Below, piece after piece: positions 57,101-64,000 of a stretch of DNA of 64,000 nucleotides. The stretch's first letter is position 1. Each line of letters opens with the position of its first letter. Source of the DNA: Actinomadura rupiterrae (GTDB lineage Bacteria; Actinomycetota; Actinomycetes; Streptosporangiales; Streptosporangiaceae); the NCBI RefSeq assembly GCF_024172125.1, contig NZ_JAMZEA010000003.1:186001-250000 (forward strand), read 5' to 3'. The notes beneath the pieces are model-generated. The model had not been told where the DNA came from. It worked only from the letters and a program-made list of their open reading frames with translations, and searched no databases. The position numbers were made by a program, and so were the translations under genes.

Positions 57101-58651
57101 GGACGCGTCCCCACGAGGTGATTGCTGCGCGGCGGGCTGCGCCTCCACCGGCGCGCGCTGCCCCTCGCGAGTGTCTGGGTACGCGCGCACAACTTCGTCC
57201 TCGCGCGCGGCGGTCTCGCGCGCCTGCGTGGGGGGCTGCCCGTCCGGGCGTGGGGCGGTCTCGTCCGCGCGAGAGCTTGAGCCTGCCTGCGAACGTTGCA
57301 GAGGCGTTGGGGACGCGGACTGCGCGGACGCACTCGCCGTCTCCGCGCCCTGTGCACCAGACGCGTTCCCCTGCGGCTGTTGCTGCGAGGCAGGGCCCGC
57401 CTCGGCAGATGCGTGCTGCTCCTCACGGGTGTCTGGACGTGCGCGCACGGCCGCGTCCGTGTGGGGGGCGGGCTCGTTCGCGTGGGAGGAGTCCGAGGGT
57501 GGCTGCGGACGTTGCAGCGGCGTTGGCGGGGCGCTTGGGGGGGCGGGCTGCGGGGATGCGCTTGCGGGCTCTGCGTTCTGTGGACTGGATGCGTCCCCCT
57601 GCGGGTGTTGCTGCGAGGTGGGGGTTGCCTCGGCGGGTGGGCGGTGCTCCTCGCGGGCGGTGGGGTGTTGGGGGATGTCGGGGCGGGTGGGGGTGGGTTG
57701 GACGGGGATGTCGGGGCGGGTGGGCGGGGGGGTGTCCTGGCGGCGGCGGGTTAGGCGGCCGAACATGGACGGGGGGCCTTCGGTGCCCTGGGGGATGCCC
57801 GGGTCCCGGTCGGGCGTGGTGTCCGAGGGGGGCTCCTGGGGGTGCGGGGGCTCGGTTTCGGACGGGCCCTGGGGGAGGTTCCGGGTGATACTCGTCCAGA
57901 AGTCGGCGGGGGCGCCGGGGCGGCGGACGCCGGAGGCGAGGGCCCGCTTGCCGGAGCCGCGGGCGGGGTTCTCGAGTTCGGGGGTCGCGGGCGGGTGGTC
58001 GAGGTCGTCCGCGGTGAAGGTCGCGCCCGCGACGTGGACGTCGGCGTCCAGGGGGACGGGGTGCGGACGGGGCTGGGGTTCGGGGAGGGGCTCGGGGCGG
58101 GCTTCGGCCAGGGGCGGTGCCTGCGCCGGGAGAACGGGCTCGGCCAGCGGTGGCGCGTCTGCCAGGGGTGGGGCTTCGGCGGGGACGCGGCGGACGGGCG
58201 GGACGGCGATCGGGGTGGGTGTGGTCTCCTCGACCAGGACGTCCGGCTTGCGCCGGCGGGCGGCGGCCTTGGCGGGGGCGGGGTCGCCGCGGCGCCAGAC
58301 GCGGGCCACGACGACGACCTCGCGGGGTTCGCGGATCGGGGTCAGGCGGCACCAGGTGCGCGGCTCGGCGAGGTAGCGGGTGTGCGAGAGCAGCAGTTCG
58401 GTGAGCCGCTTGCCCTCGATGACCGGACGCGTCGCGAGCCATGTCAGCACGCCCGGGGGGACGATGTAGAGGACGTGCCAGGGGGTCTTGAACGGGACGC
58501 CGACCAGCCGCAGCATCAGGATCCACGGGATGAACACCCCGGCGAACACGCCGATCTGGACGAGCGGCAGCGGCATGGGCAGCCGCAGGTCGTACAGCTT
58601 GTACAGCCGCTTCTCGATGCGCCAGATGTTCGTGTACGTGGGTAGATCCAC
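54161..58651 (-). CDS. TcpE-like membrane protein fused to a MinD/ParA-like ATPase
   Basis: 1496 aa from the GTG at 58651, with GGGGAG upstream. The N-terminus (about 1-110) is TcpE-like: TYTNIWRIEKRLYKLYDL and two helices (VFAGVFIPWILMLRLVG; VLYIVPPGVLTWLA). About 1100 low-complexity residues rich in Ala, Glu, Pro, Gln and Arg follow, with repeats of the TREGQRAPVEAQPVAQQSPRGD type. The C-terminal 260 residues are MinD/ParA-like (VVAVDINPGPGALARRT; VTLLDAAAAVVA), but the P-loop reads TGGAGQT, without the usual lysines. ESX-associated MinD proteins have a similar disordered-plus-MinD layout. Confidence 0.82.
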   Translation of the reverse strand: MDLPTYTNIWRIEKRLYKLYDLRLPMPLPLVQIGVFAGVFIPWILMLRLVGVPFKTPWHVLYIVPPGVLTWLATRPVIEGKRLTELLLSHTRYLAEPRTWCRLTPIREPREVVVVARVWRRGDPAPAKAAARRRKPDVLVEETTPTPIAVPPVRRVPAEAPPLADAPPLAEPVLPAQAPPLAEARPEPLPEPQPRPHPVPLDADVHVAGATFTADDLDHPPATPELENPARGSGKRALASGVRRPGAPADFWTSITRNLPQGPSETEPPHPQEPPSDTTPDRDPGIPQGTEGPPSMFGRLTRRRQDTPPPTRPDIPVQPTPTRPDIPQHPTAREEHRPPAEATPTSQQHPQGDASSPQNAEPASASPQPAPPSAPPTPLQRPQPPSDSSHANEPAPHTDAAVRARPDTREEQHASAEAGPASQQQPQGNASGAQGAETASASAQSASPTPLQRSQAGSSSRADETAPRPDGQPPTQARETAAREDEVVRAYPDTREGQRAPVEAQPAAQQSPRGDASESQVAEGVASAPSAAMPPHTAQADEAAAQADGNARTQHATREVQPSQTGAGDVAPQHHAHADERAAHADQAARRVGEAAPTQAGEMAARADEVVRAHPDTREGQRAPVETQPVAQQSPRGDVSESQDSEGVASATAPSTAMPPATAQADERAAQADQGVRAHPDTREGQRALVEAQPVAQQPSPGDASESQVAEGVASASATPPMPPHTARTDEAVAQVGGNARVQHSTRDAQPSQTSAGDVAPQHHVHADERAAHAGEVAPARQDTHEWQRPAAEANLYLQQQPREDASSAEGSEGIAGVSASAQSATPIAPHRGSRAGDDASGADESVRRMDEAPPAQAQAQGQAAQAYGSDVRAGEGASRAEEGAARVDENASAHQDTREERRPTVEAWPSVRQTREDASSAQGAEGVAGASGAAQHRAGEDASAQSARPTSSSPSQYAQAGEGASGAPTRPDIPQVAAEREPSRGVPEEGDKLVARGNVVRRTERPAPGATERPTPGAAERAVPGAAGRAVPGAFGRAGVGSDEDARAEDAWAQAARAEGVRSEGVRAEDARAEDARAEGARSERVRGEGAHAEGEWRPVRGREPRTWSEELSRPAPWPPVQRQDVPPPGPPPAPSPQQPQRAETSARVTPPAAPPPVQDVPPSRAERSGPASPVRPRPLPPPPEAPRTPEPAITPPDPEHELTSGGLRRLFHAVGGGHADADAEYEQRLQQPFQGSRHIVVLGCTGGAGQTVTALMLGHTFAQHNGEPVVAVDINPGPGALARRTRSETNETLTGLITRADQIGSLTAMRRYTSQAKSGLDVIAAGKNPLQALDDRDYALAVRTIDRFYSVTLLDAAAAVVARVLPYADQVVLVAPASADAPRAVAMTYEWLDGHGYGELRRRAVTVINGVSRRSMDDVEQAEEVARGRCRALVRIPWDDHLSMDRAPRNELKALRAPTRRAYLALAGVVAGGFAVVPERYTEQQQQQEQEAAR

Positions 58652-58741
58652 GCCCCTGCTCCCCTTTGCTGCGCCGGGCACGGTGTCGCCTGCCGGGTCC
58701 CCGGACGGGAGGGGGACCCCTGGACCTCGGACCTCGCGGGA

Positions 58742-59032
58742 CTAGGTCAGGTTCACCCCCAGCGCCTTGGCGATCGCCTTCGCCGTCGTCTCGATGATGT
58801 TCGGGACGTAGAAGACCACGCCGATCGCGACGGCCAGCACGATGAACTGGACGAAGCGCGTGATCTCGCGGGTGAACAGGAAGAAGATGGCGACAATGGA
58901 GACGATCACCAGGAAGAGGGGGCCGAAGATCTGCCGCAGCCAGTCGGCGAGCTGGTCCGTCCTGAGCTGGTCGTTGTTCGCGGGCGCCGCCAGAATCTGG
59001 TCGGGAATCGACGCCATGAGGTGATGCAGCAT
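58742..59032 (-). CDS. Small two-helix membrane protein (TcpD-like)
   Basis: 96 aa from the ATG at 59032, with AGGAAGG ten bases upstream; an ATG at 59017 is also in frame. Two transmembrane helices (IFGPLFLVIVSIVAIFFLF; FVQFIVLAVAIGVVFYVP) and an amphipathic C-terminus. Size and position match TcpD-like proteins, and a pilin-like VirB2 role is a second possibility. It sits 90 bp before the TcpE-MinD gene. Confidence 0.75.
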   Translation of the reverse strand: MLHHLMASIPDQILAAPANNDQLRTDQLADWLRQIFGPLFLVIVSIVAIFFLFTREITRFVQFIVLAVAIGVVFYVPNIIETTAKAIAKALGVNLT

Positions 59033-59039
59033 CGACTGC

Positions 59040-59099
59040 TTACCTTCCTGGTTCGGCCGGGGCCGGTTCTTGTGTGAGGGTCACTTCGGGGACTTTCAT
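59040..59099 (-). CDS. 19-codon mini-gene between tcpC-like and tcpD-like genes
   Basis: An ATG overlapping the TcpC-like stop codon (ATGA) opens a 19-codon frame, MKVPEVTLTQEPAPAEPGR, ending TAA. Its last codons contain the ribosome-binding site of the next gene. The overlap has the same form as most other junctions of the operon. It may be a coupling leader or a small protein, or chance. Confidence 0.35.
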   Translation of the reverse strand: MKVPEVTLTQEPAPAEPGR

Positions 59100-60109
59100 G
59101 AGGCGTTCGGTTGGGCCGTGCCGCGAATGTCGTGCACGTACCAGGTGCCGTTCTTCTTCACCATGGACAGGTCGTAGGTCTGGTCGAGCTCGCCGCCCGC
59201 GGCGCCGCCGGGGGCGGGCATCTGCCAGCCGACGGTGACGGTGACGGTGCGGCTGTCGACCGGGCCCTTCGGCGCGATGACCTCTCTGACCTGCACGAAG
59301 GTGACCGTGTCGGCGAGGCCCCGGATCGGGGGGCCGTCCGAGAAGCGCTGCAGCGCGGCCTGGTCGCCGTGCGCGTAGGCCGGGAAGAAGGCGGCCATAA
59401 CCGAGGCGAGCTCGGTTTCGAGGGCGCCGTCGCGGTCGCGGACCCCGGCCTGCGGGAGGCCGGCCTTCGCGGGCGGGGGAAGCAGCGCCGGGCGCGCGGA
59501 GACGACCATCGCGCCGTTCTTGGAGTAGACCGGGACGGCGAGCCGGAACCACTTGCCCTGCGCGCCCGCGAGAACGGTGACGATGGCGTTGTCGGTGTCG
59601 CGGACGTCCACTCCGGCGACCTGGACGGACTGCACCTGCAACTGGCCGACGTTGTTCCAGCCGAACTGCGCGGACGCGCCGTCCGGCACGAACGCCTGCA
59701 GTTGCTGCGCGCGCGCGTCGGCGGTGCGCGGGTCGTAGTTCAGGTAGACGTTGGCGAACTGGAGCGCGAACGCTCCGGCGGCGGTGGTGGGGAAGCCGCT
59801 CGCGGACGCGCCGGAGCCGCCGCCGGAGGAGGTGTCCTTGGCGGTGAACCGCTCGAACGGCGCGCGGACGCCGTTCACCACGATCACGATGATCAGGGCC
59901 CAGAGCACGGCGCGGCCGAGCCAGACCCACCAGCGCCCGCCGGATCCGCCCCAGCGGCCGCCGCGCGCCGGCCGCCCGCCGCGCCGCGGGCGCCGTCCGG
60001 AGGCCGCCTCCCACGGGTCGTCGGCCGGTCCGAGGGCGTGCTCGGACGGTCCGGCGCCGTCGACGCCGGCGGGCTGGTGGCCGTCTGTCACGGCCGACCT
60101 GCGAGCCAT
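59096..60109 (-). CDS. VirB8/TcpC-like conjugation protein
   Basis: 337 aa from the ATG at 60109, with GGAGG five bases upstream. A cytoplasmic, Arg/Gly-rich N-terminus, one transmembrane helix (WVWLGRAVLWALIIVIVVNGV), then two NTF2-like domains: FALQFANVYLNYDPRTADARAQQLQAFVP and, from about 230, SVMAAFFPAYAHGDQAALQRF, ending VTVGWQMP...YDLSMVKKNGTWYVHDI. This two-domain layout is that of TcpC of Gram-positive conjugation systems. It is the first gene of the operon. Confidence 0.88.
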   Translation of the reverse strand: MARRSAVTDGHQPAGVDGAGPSEHALGPADDPWEAASGRRPRRGGRPARGGRWGGSGGRWWVWLGRAVLWALIIVIVVNGVRAPFERFTAKDTSSGGGSGASASGFPTTAAGAFALQFANVYLNYDPRTADARAQQLQAFVPDGASAQFGWNNVGQLQVQSVQVAGVDVRDTDNAIVTVLAGAQGKWFRLAVPVYSKNGAMVVSARPALLPPPAKAGLPQAGVRDRDGALETELASVMAAFFPAYAHGDQAALQRFSDGPPIRGLADTVTFVQVREVIAPKGPVDSRTVTVTVGWQMPAPGGAAGGELDQTYDLSMVKKNGTWYVHDIRGTAQPNAS

Positions 60110-60481
60110 CCTGCCTCCGCTCGCGCCTCCCCTCGGACGGCGCGCTCTGTGTGTGCCTGATCCCTGCCGATGTGGCCCATTCCGAACCCACCTCGGGCCC
60201 AGCGTAACCACGAGCGTCAATTGTTCCAGCGCAACGCGGTGAAGCACAGTCCCGGCGCGCGGTTGTGGATAATGCAATCCACCTCAGCAGGAACGGGGAG
60301 GATTGCCAAACGGTGACGATCCCGTATCGCCGACTCCGAACGGCGCGCGAGGGCCCGTTTCGGACAAGCACCCCGGTACAGGAGGTGCTTGGTTACCCGC
60401 GGCGATCTCGCCACGAAATCTCTTTGCGCCAAACCCGGCACGGTGCCCACTCCACGACACACCGCATCAGACGCCACCTCA
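60110..60481. other. Upstream region of the transfer operon
   Basis: A gene-free stretch that should hold the operon promoter. It has lower GC than the genes near 60230-60320. No single -35/-10 pair is convincing. Confidence 0.4.
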
Positions 60482-60523
60482 GCGGACGTCCAGCACGGCG
60501 GATTCAGCGCGCTGGACGTCCGC
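60482..60523 (-). terminator. Terminator of the TolB-like gene
   Basis: A perfect 13-bp stem, GCGGACGTCCAGC (60482-60494) with its complement (60511-60523), closes a 16-base loop downstream of the minus-strand stop. Next to it GGCGGGTTCAGCGC is repeated in tandem. Confidence 0.65.
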
Positions 60524-60546
60524 GCGGCGGGTTCAGCGCGGCGGGT

Positions 60547-61506
60547 TCAGCGCAGTGGGGACGGCGAGTATGCGTCGTGCAGGAGGAGCTTCGGGGTGCC
60601 GGTGCCGTCCGCGGGGACGGTCCAGACGTCGGAGTTTCCTCGTCCGCGCGCGATGGCGTAGGCCACGGTGCGGTCGTCGAGCCATGCCGCCTGGTCGTCC
60701 ACGGAACGGGTCTCGGCGAGCGGCGTCGCGCGCATCGTGGCCAGGTCCAGGACGGACAGTCGCCAGCCGCGCGAAGGGTCACCGCCCACGGCGGACTTGA
60801 ACGCGACGCGCTTGCCGTCCGGTGACAGTGAGGGGCACTCGACGTTGTCGTGCAGTGTCCGGATCGTCCGGGCGGCCAGGTCGCCTTCGACGAGGTAGCG
60901 GTGCCCGCCGGTGGACATGGTGGCGTAGAAGCGGCGGTCGTCGCGGGTGAAGGTGACGCCCCAGAAGTTGGCGTCGGGGACGCGCCGCCGGACACCGCCG
61001 ACGCTGATCGCCCAGTCCTCCAGAGTCGGGACGAGCGCCTGCGTCCAAGTGTCCAGGATGCCGACGCGGGTGGAGAAGCGCCCGCCGTTGTACGAGTCGC
61101 CGGTGACGAACACCGTCCAGGCGACCATGCGTCCGCTGGGCGAGACGCGGGCGCGGTTCGGGATCCCGACGAGCGGGATCGTCCGCTTCTCACGCAACGC
61201 GGAGTCCAGGACGACGAGCTGGTACGTGGTGAAGCCTTTGGCGAGGCGCAGGCACAGGCCCGTCCCGTTCGCTGCGTAGAGGCGTTCGCACGTCAGCCCT
61301 GTGAGCGCGTGCCGTCCGCCCGATACGGACACGGCCCTCCCCCGGCTCTCAGCGGACGAACTGAGCGCTACCAGCCCCGGCCCTCGCGCAAGCGACAGGC
61401 GCGCGTCCCCAACAGCGCGACCGTCCCGCACGGCCGACACCACGGAGAAGACGGCGACGACGGTCAGAACCACCGTCCCGACGACCGCGACCACCGCTCG
61501 CTTCAC
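60547..61506 (-). CDS. Membrane-anchored TolB-like beta-propeller protein
   Basis: 319 aa, GTG start with GGAGG four bases upstream. An N-terminal signal anchor (AVVAVVGTVVLTVVAVFSVVSAV) precedes WD40/TolB-type repeats: RVSPSGRMVAWTVFV, GVTFTRDDRRFYATM, CPSLSPDGKRVAFKS and AAWLDDRTVAYAIAR, then DVWTVPADGTG. It should act outside the membrane in protein binding; no catalytic motif is seen. It lies 38 bp after the MFS gene on the same strand. Confidence 0.82.
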   Translation of the reverse strand: MKRAVVAVVGTVVLTVVAVFSVVSAVRDGRAVGDARLSLARGPGLVALSSSAESRGRAVSVSGGRHALTGLTCERLYAANGTGLCLRLAKGFTTYQLVVLDSALREKRTIPLVGIPNRARVSPSGRMVAWTVFVTGDSYNGGRFSTRVGILDTWTQALVPTLEDWAISVGGVRRRVPDANFWGVTFTRDDRRFYATMSTGGHRYLVEGDLAARTIRTLHDNVECPSLSPDGKRVAFKSAVGGDPSRGWRLSVLDLATMRATPLAETRSVDDQAAWLDDRTVAYAIARGRGNSDVWTVPADGTGTPKLLLHDAYSPSPLR

Positions 61507-61556
61507 CGAACCTCCACTTCACTGAACCTCTGCTTCCGCGCGCTTCACCGAACTTC
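61501..61556 (-). repeat. Three copies of an SD-plus-start segment
   Basis: On the minus strand GAGGTTCGGTGAAG or a close variant occurs three times across the MFS stop and the TolB-like start. The last copy forms the actual ribosome-binding site and GTG start. Confidence 0.45.
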
Positions 61557-62813
61557 CGCTTCCGGTCGCGTTCGGTTGCCGGAGAGCAGCAGGGCCGTCG
61601 CCGTTACCGCGACGACCACGACTACAGCCGCGCCCTGCATCGCGGTGGACGCACCCCAAACGCTCCACGCCGCGCCGAATCCCACTGACGACAGCAGGTA
61701 GGCGAGCGCTTGGCCGCTCTGCACGAGTGCGAGGCCGGTCGTCCGCATCGCTTCAGGGACGGCCGGCCCGGTCAGCGCCATCAGCACTCCGTCGGTAGCG
61801 GCGTAGTACCCGCCGTACAGAACCAGTGCGAGAACCGTCCAACCCGTCCCGCCGAGCGGGTTGGACAGCAGCAGGTAGACGACGAACAGCGCGGCATAGC
61901 CACCGAGGACGACGGGCAGGCGTCCTATGCGGTCGGCGAGCATCCCGAACGGAGCGGCGAGAACGAGGTAAGCAAGGTTGGTCCCTACAGCAAGGATCGG
62001 AAACCACGCGGCCGTCACCCCCTGCCCACGCATGAGGATCAGGTAAACGAATCCGTCCCCGACCGTGGACAGCCCCAACAGGAACGCAGCACAGGTCAAG
62101 CGACGCACAGCAGGCAGCCGCAACAACCCGACAGCAGCACGCCCCGAAACCGCGGCACGCGACGGCGGCGACGCGGACGCCTCCGCAGGCTTCTCGCGGA
62201 CGGTCAAGAAGAGCAGCAGCACTCCTGCGCACGCGATACAGAAGCTCGTCGTGAACAGGGCATCGAACGTCCGCGCTGTAGCCGCCCCCATGAGCGTGAG
62301 GAGCCCGAGCGCGACGAGCGGCCCGGCGAACGCACCCGCGCTGTCCATCGCGCGGTGGACGCCGAACGCGCGGCCGAGGCGCGCCTCCGGCGTGGCCGCG
62401 GTGATCATCGCGTCCCGGGGCGCGGTGCGCAGGCCCTTGCCGAGCCGGTCGGCGACGATCACCGCGCCGATCGCCGGGACGGACGCGCCCGCCGCCACGA
62501 GCCCCAGTTTCGCGACGGCGGACACGCCGTACCCGGCCCCCGCGACGCCCTTGCGCCGGCGCGTCCGGTCGGCGACGTAGCCGCCGGCGACGCGCAGCAG
62601 GGCGGTCGCGCCGGTGTACATGCCGTCCATGACGCCGTAGACGACCGGTCCCATCTGCAGGGTGAGGACCAGGTACAGGGGCAGTACCGCGGTGACCATC
62701 TCGGACGAGACGTCCGTGACGAGGCTGACCGCGCCGAGCGCGAGGACGGTCGGGCCGACCGCGGCGCCCGCCCGCGGCCCGACCCGCCGCAGCCCGATCG
62801 TGGACAGGTACAT
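61545..62813 (-). CDS. MFS transporter
   Basis: 422 aa with about 12 hydrophobic helices and GGGAGGG before the ATG. The loop motif between helices 2 and 3 reads GGYVADRTRRRKG, the major-facilitator signature; its repeat in the second half is FGMLADRIGRLP. The opening SLVTDVSSEMVTAVLPLYL is typical of a family of bacterial efflux-like MFS proteins found in actinomycetes. The substrate is unknown. It is probably co-transcribed with the TolB-like gene. Confidence 0.9.
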   Translation of the reverse strand: MYLSTIGLRRVGPRAGAAVGPTVLALGAVSLVTDVSSEMVTAVLPLYLVLTLQMGPVVYGVMDGMYTGATALLRVAGGYVADRTRRRKGVAGAGYGVSAVAKLGLVAAGASVPAIGAVIVADRLGKGLRTAPRDAMITAATPEARLGRAFGVHRAMDSAGAFAGPLVALGLLTLMGAATARTFDALFTTSFCIACAGVLLLFLTVREKPAEASASPPSRAAVSGRAAVGLLRLPAVRRLTCAAFLLGLSTVGDGFVYLILMRGQGVTAAWFPILAVGTNLAYLVLAAPFGMLADRIGRLPVVLGGYAALFVVYLLLSNPLGGTGWTVLALVLYGGYYAATDGVLMALTGPAVPEAMRTTGLALVQSGQALAYLLSSVGFGAAWSVWGASTAMQGAAVVVVVAVTATALLLSGNRTRPEAEVR

Positions 62814-62834
62814 GCGCCCTCCCGCGCGTGGAGC

Positions 62835-62876
62835 GGCCGGCGGCCGGCGGCGGCGCGCGCCGGCCGGCCACCGGCC
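62835..62876 (-). terminator. GC-rich hairpin after the phosphoesterase gene
   Basis: GGCCGGCGGCCGGCG (62835-62849) can pair with the CCGGCC-rich right arm (62858-62876). There is no U-tract; it may attenuate rather than stop. Confidence 0.4.
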
Positions 62877-62892
62877 GGGTCGGGACGGCGGG

Positions 62893-63822
62893 TCAGCCGG
62901 CGGTCCAGAAGTCGGTCAGGGGCGTGCGGCTCGCGGCCGAGCCGAGAGCGGGCAGGCCGTACAGGTCCTCCAGCGTGCGCAGCAGCGTGTAGTGGTCGAT
63001 CTGCGTGCCCGAGGCGTACCCGGGCTTCACGTACTGGCCGCCGAACGAGGTGTAGATCTGGTTGACGGAGGTGAAGTTGTCCTCGTCGAACGTGGCGACG
63101 AGCAGGCTGTTGTGGGTCCGGGCCCACTGGACGTAGCCGTCCAGGTGGTTCTTCAGCCAGGTGTCGCCCGTCTTGATGGAGCAGTCGTGCATGTCGTCGC
63201 ACATGTTCGGGATGACGAACGACAGCGTCGGCAGCTTGGTGTAGTCGGTCGGGAAGGACGAGAACGGCACGTTGTAGGACGCGCCGCTCACGGTCGGGAA
63301 GCTCGCCCACGGCGCGTGCTTGCGGGCGTAGTTCCCGCTGGTGCATCCGGTGTACCCGGCGCTCGGCAGGCTCTCCGAGTAGCCCTTGAACGACAGGCCC
63401 GCGCTGATGAGCTGCTGCCCGAGGTTGTCGCCCGTCAGGTTCGTGCACGTGTCGCCGGTGACGCCGTGCTGCGAGCCGGAGAACAGGCCGATGTAGTTCG
63501 GCTGGCTGGGATGCGTCAGCCCGAACGAGTTGGTGGACAGCGTGCCCGCCTTCGACAGCGAGTTGAGGTAGGGCGCACTGGAGCTGCCGTTGACGCTGCT
63601 GTAGTTCTTGTTCTCGAACATGACCACGATGACGTGGTCGGGCCGGTGCACGGCGGCCGGCGCGGCACCGCGCGCGGACGCCGGAGCGGGAGCGGGGGCG
63701 ACCGCGGCGGCGGGGACGGCGGCGCGCGGGCTCGCCGAGCCCTGGTTCGCCACCACGGCGGTCGCCGCCGCCGCGGTGGCCGCGGCGGCGAGGGTCAGCG
63801 CCGCGAGTCGGGTCGGACGCAT
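62893..63822 (-). CDS. Secreted phosphoesterase (acid phosphatase/phospholipase C-like)
   Basis: 309 aa from the ATG at 63822, with AGGAGG seven bases upstream. Signal peptide (LAALTLAAAATAAAATAVVA) and Pro/Ala linker, then the phosphoesterase domain: HVIVVMFENKNYSSV (metal-binding Glu-Asn), THPSQPNYIGLFSG, FVIPNMCDDMHDC and LLVATFDEDNF. Cysteines CTNLTGDN, GCTSGN and CDDMHDC are probably disulfide-bonded outside. Such proteins release phosphate from organic esters. No Pho box was recognised. Confidence 0.87.
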   Translation of the reverse strand: MRPTRLAALTLAAAATAAAATAVVANQGSASPRAAVPAAAVAPAPAPASARGAAPAAVHRPDHVIVVMFENKNYSSVNGSSSAPYLNSLSKAGTLSTNSFGLTHPSQPNYIGLFSGSQHGVTGDTCTNLTGDNLGQQLISAGLSFKGYSESLPSAGYTGCTSGNYARKHAPWASFPTVSGASYNVPFSSFPTDYTKLPTLSFVIPNMCDDMHDCSIKTGDTWLKNHLDGYVQWARTHNSLLVATFDEDNFTSVNQIYTSFGGQYVKPGYASGTQIDHYTLLRTLEDLYGLPALGSAASRTPLTDFWTAG

Positions 63823-63953
63823 CGGGGGACCTCCTGCGGGGAGCGGGCTGGAGACCCCAGGTGTAACCCGCCCGTCCCGTCCGCGATGTCCCACTTCCGC
63901 CACTGACAAGAATTCGCCACACGCCGGCCCGCGGACCTTGCCCGCGTCGGCGG

Positions 63954-64000
63954 TCAGAGCCAGCCGTTGCGGGCGGCGTGCAGGGCCAGCTGGAAGCGGC
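63954..64000 (-). CDS. C-terminal end of a gene, possibly a LuxR-type regulator
   Basis: The last 15 codons read RFQLALHAARNGWL then TGA. This resembles the final recognition-helix end of LuxR/NarL regulators, but the stretch is too short to be sure. Confidence 0.35.
   Translation of the reverse strand, partial: RFQLALHAARNGWL

Noticed and set aside
46063..60109. The operon as an ESX/type VII secretion system
   Set aside because: There is no EccC-type FtsK ATPase, no EccB/D/E, no WXG100 pair and no mycosin. The VirB4, TcpC and TrbL-like proteins point to the type IV/Tcp class despite the MinD-like domain.
46063..60109. The operon as an integrated conjugative element
   Set aside because: No integrase, relaxase, excisionase, tRNA att site or flanking direct repeats were seen.

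Overview
The window is high-GC actinobacterial chromosome. Signs of this are GTG/TTG starts, the start of a mycothiol-pathway MshB at the left edge, a mycobacterial-type Sdh1 operon, many Hanks-type kinases, an actinobacterial c-di-AMP riboswitch and many secreted proteins. The gene mix suggests a filamentous actinomycete of the Actinomadura/Thermomonosporaceae kind; that placement is inference. No tRNA, rRNA, CRISPR array, integrase or insertion sequence was found.

Left part (1-24.5 kb). After mshB come a membrane Ser/Thr kinase, a dipeptidyl-peptidase-IV-like S9 peptidase, a heterodimeric ABC exporter with one strongly degenerate ATPase half, and a REC-PP2C phosphatase. Two different succinate dehydrogenase operons follow: a sdhCAB of the cytochrome b558 type (9.4-12.8 kb) and a mycobacterial Sdh1-type operon (13.1-16.7 kb). 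A Crp-family regulator lies directly behind them, and both operons carry Crp/Rex-like dyads upstream. Then come a secreted protein, a LysR regulator, an XRE regulator diverging from a lipoprotein/OmpA-like pair with shared operator-like motifs, a soluble kinase and a four-helix membrane protein.

Middle (24.6-42.6 kb). An LCP cell-wall ligase and a DUF4282 protein precede an unusual locus (26.9-34.8 kb): a membrane-anchored kinase, a helical partner, a Clp-type AAA+ ATPase, an NrdG-like radical SAM protein and a zinc-ribbon/FHA protein. A 17-bp tandem repeat array lies inside this locus. A family of small secreted paralogues follows, one of them a truncated relic, then a PIG-L deacetylase fused to a propeller-like domain, typA/bipA, and an NlpC/P60 endopeptidase under a c-di-AMP riboswitch.

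Right part (42.7-64 kb). A Nudix hydrolase, a Mut7-C protein and a divergent amidohydrolase/MarR pair with a clear operator lead into a 14-kb minus-strand operon (60.1 to 46.1 kb). This encodes a Tcp/type IV-like transfer apparatus: VirB8/TcpC, TcpD-like, a TcpE-MinD fusion, a Pro/Arg repeat protein, VirB4, VirB6/TrbL-like, a VirB8-like protein and a transglycosylase-NlpC/P60 hydrolase. Most genes are joined by ATGA overlaps. No relaxase or coupling protein is visible. The window ends with a TolB-like propeller, an MFS transporter, a secreted phosphoesterase and what may be the last codons of a LuxR-type regulator.
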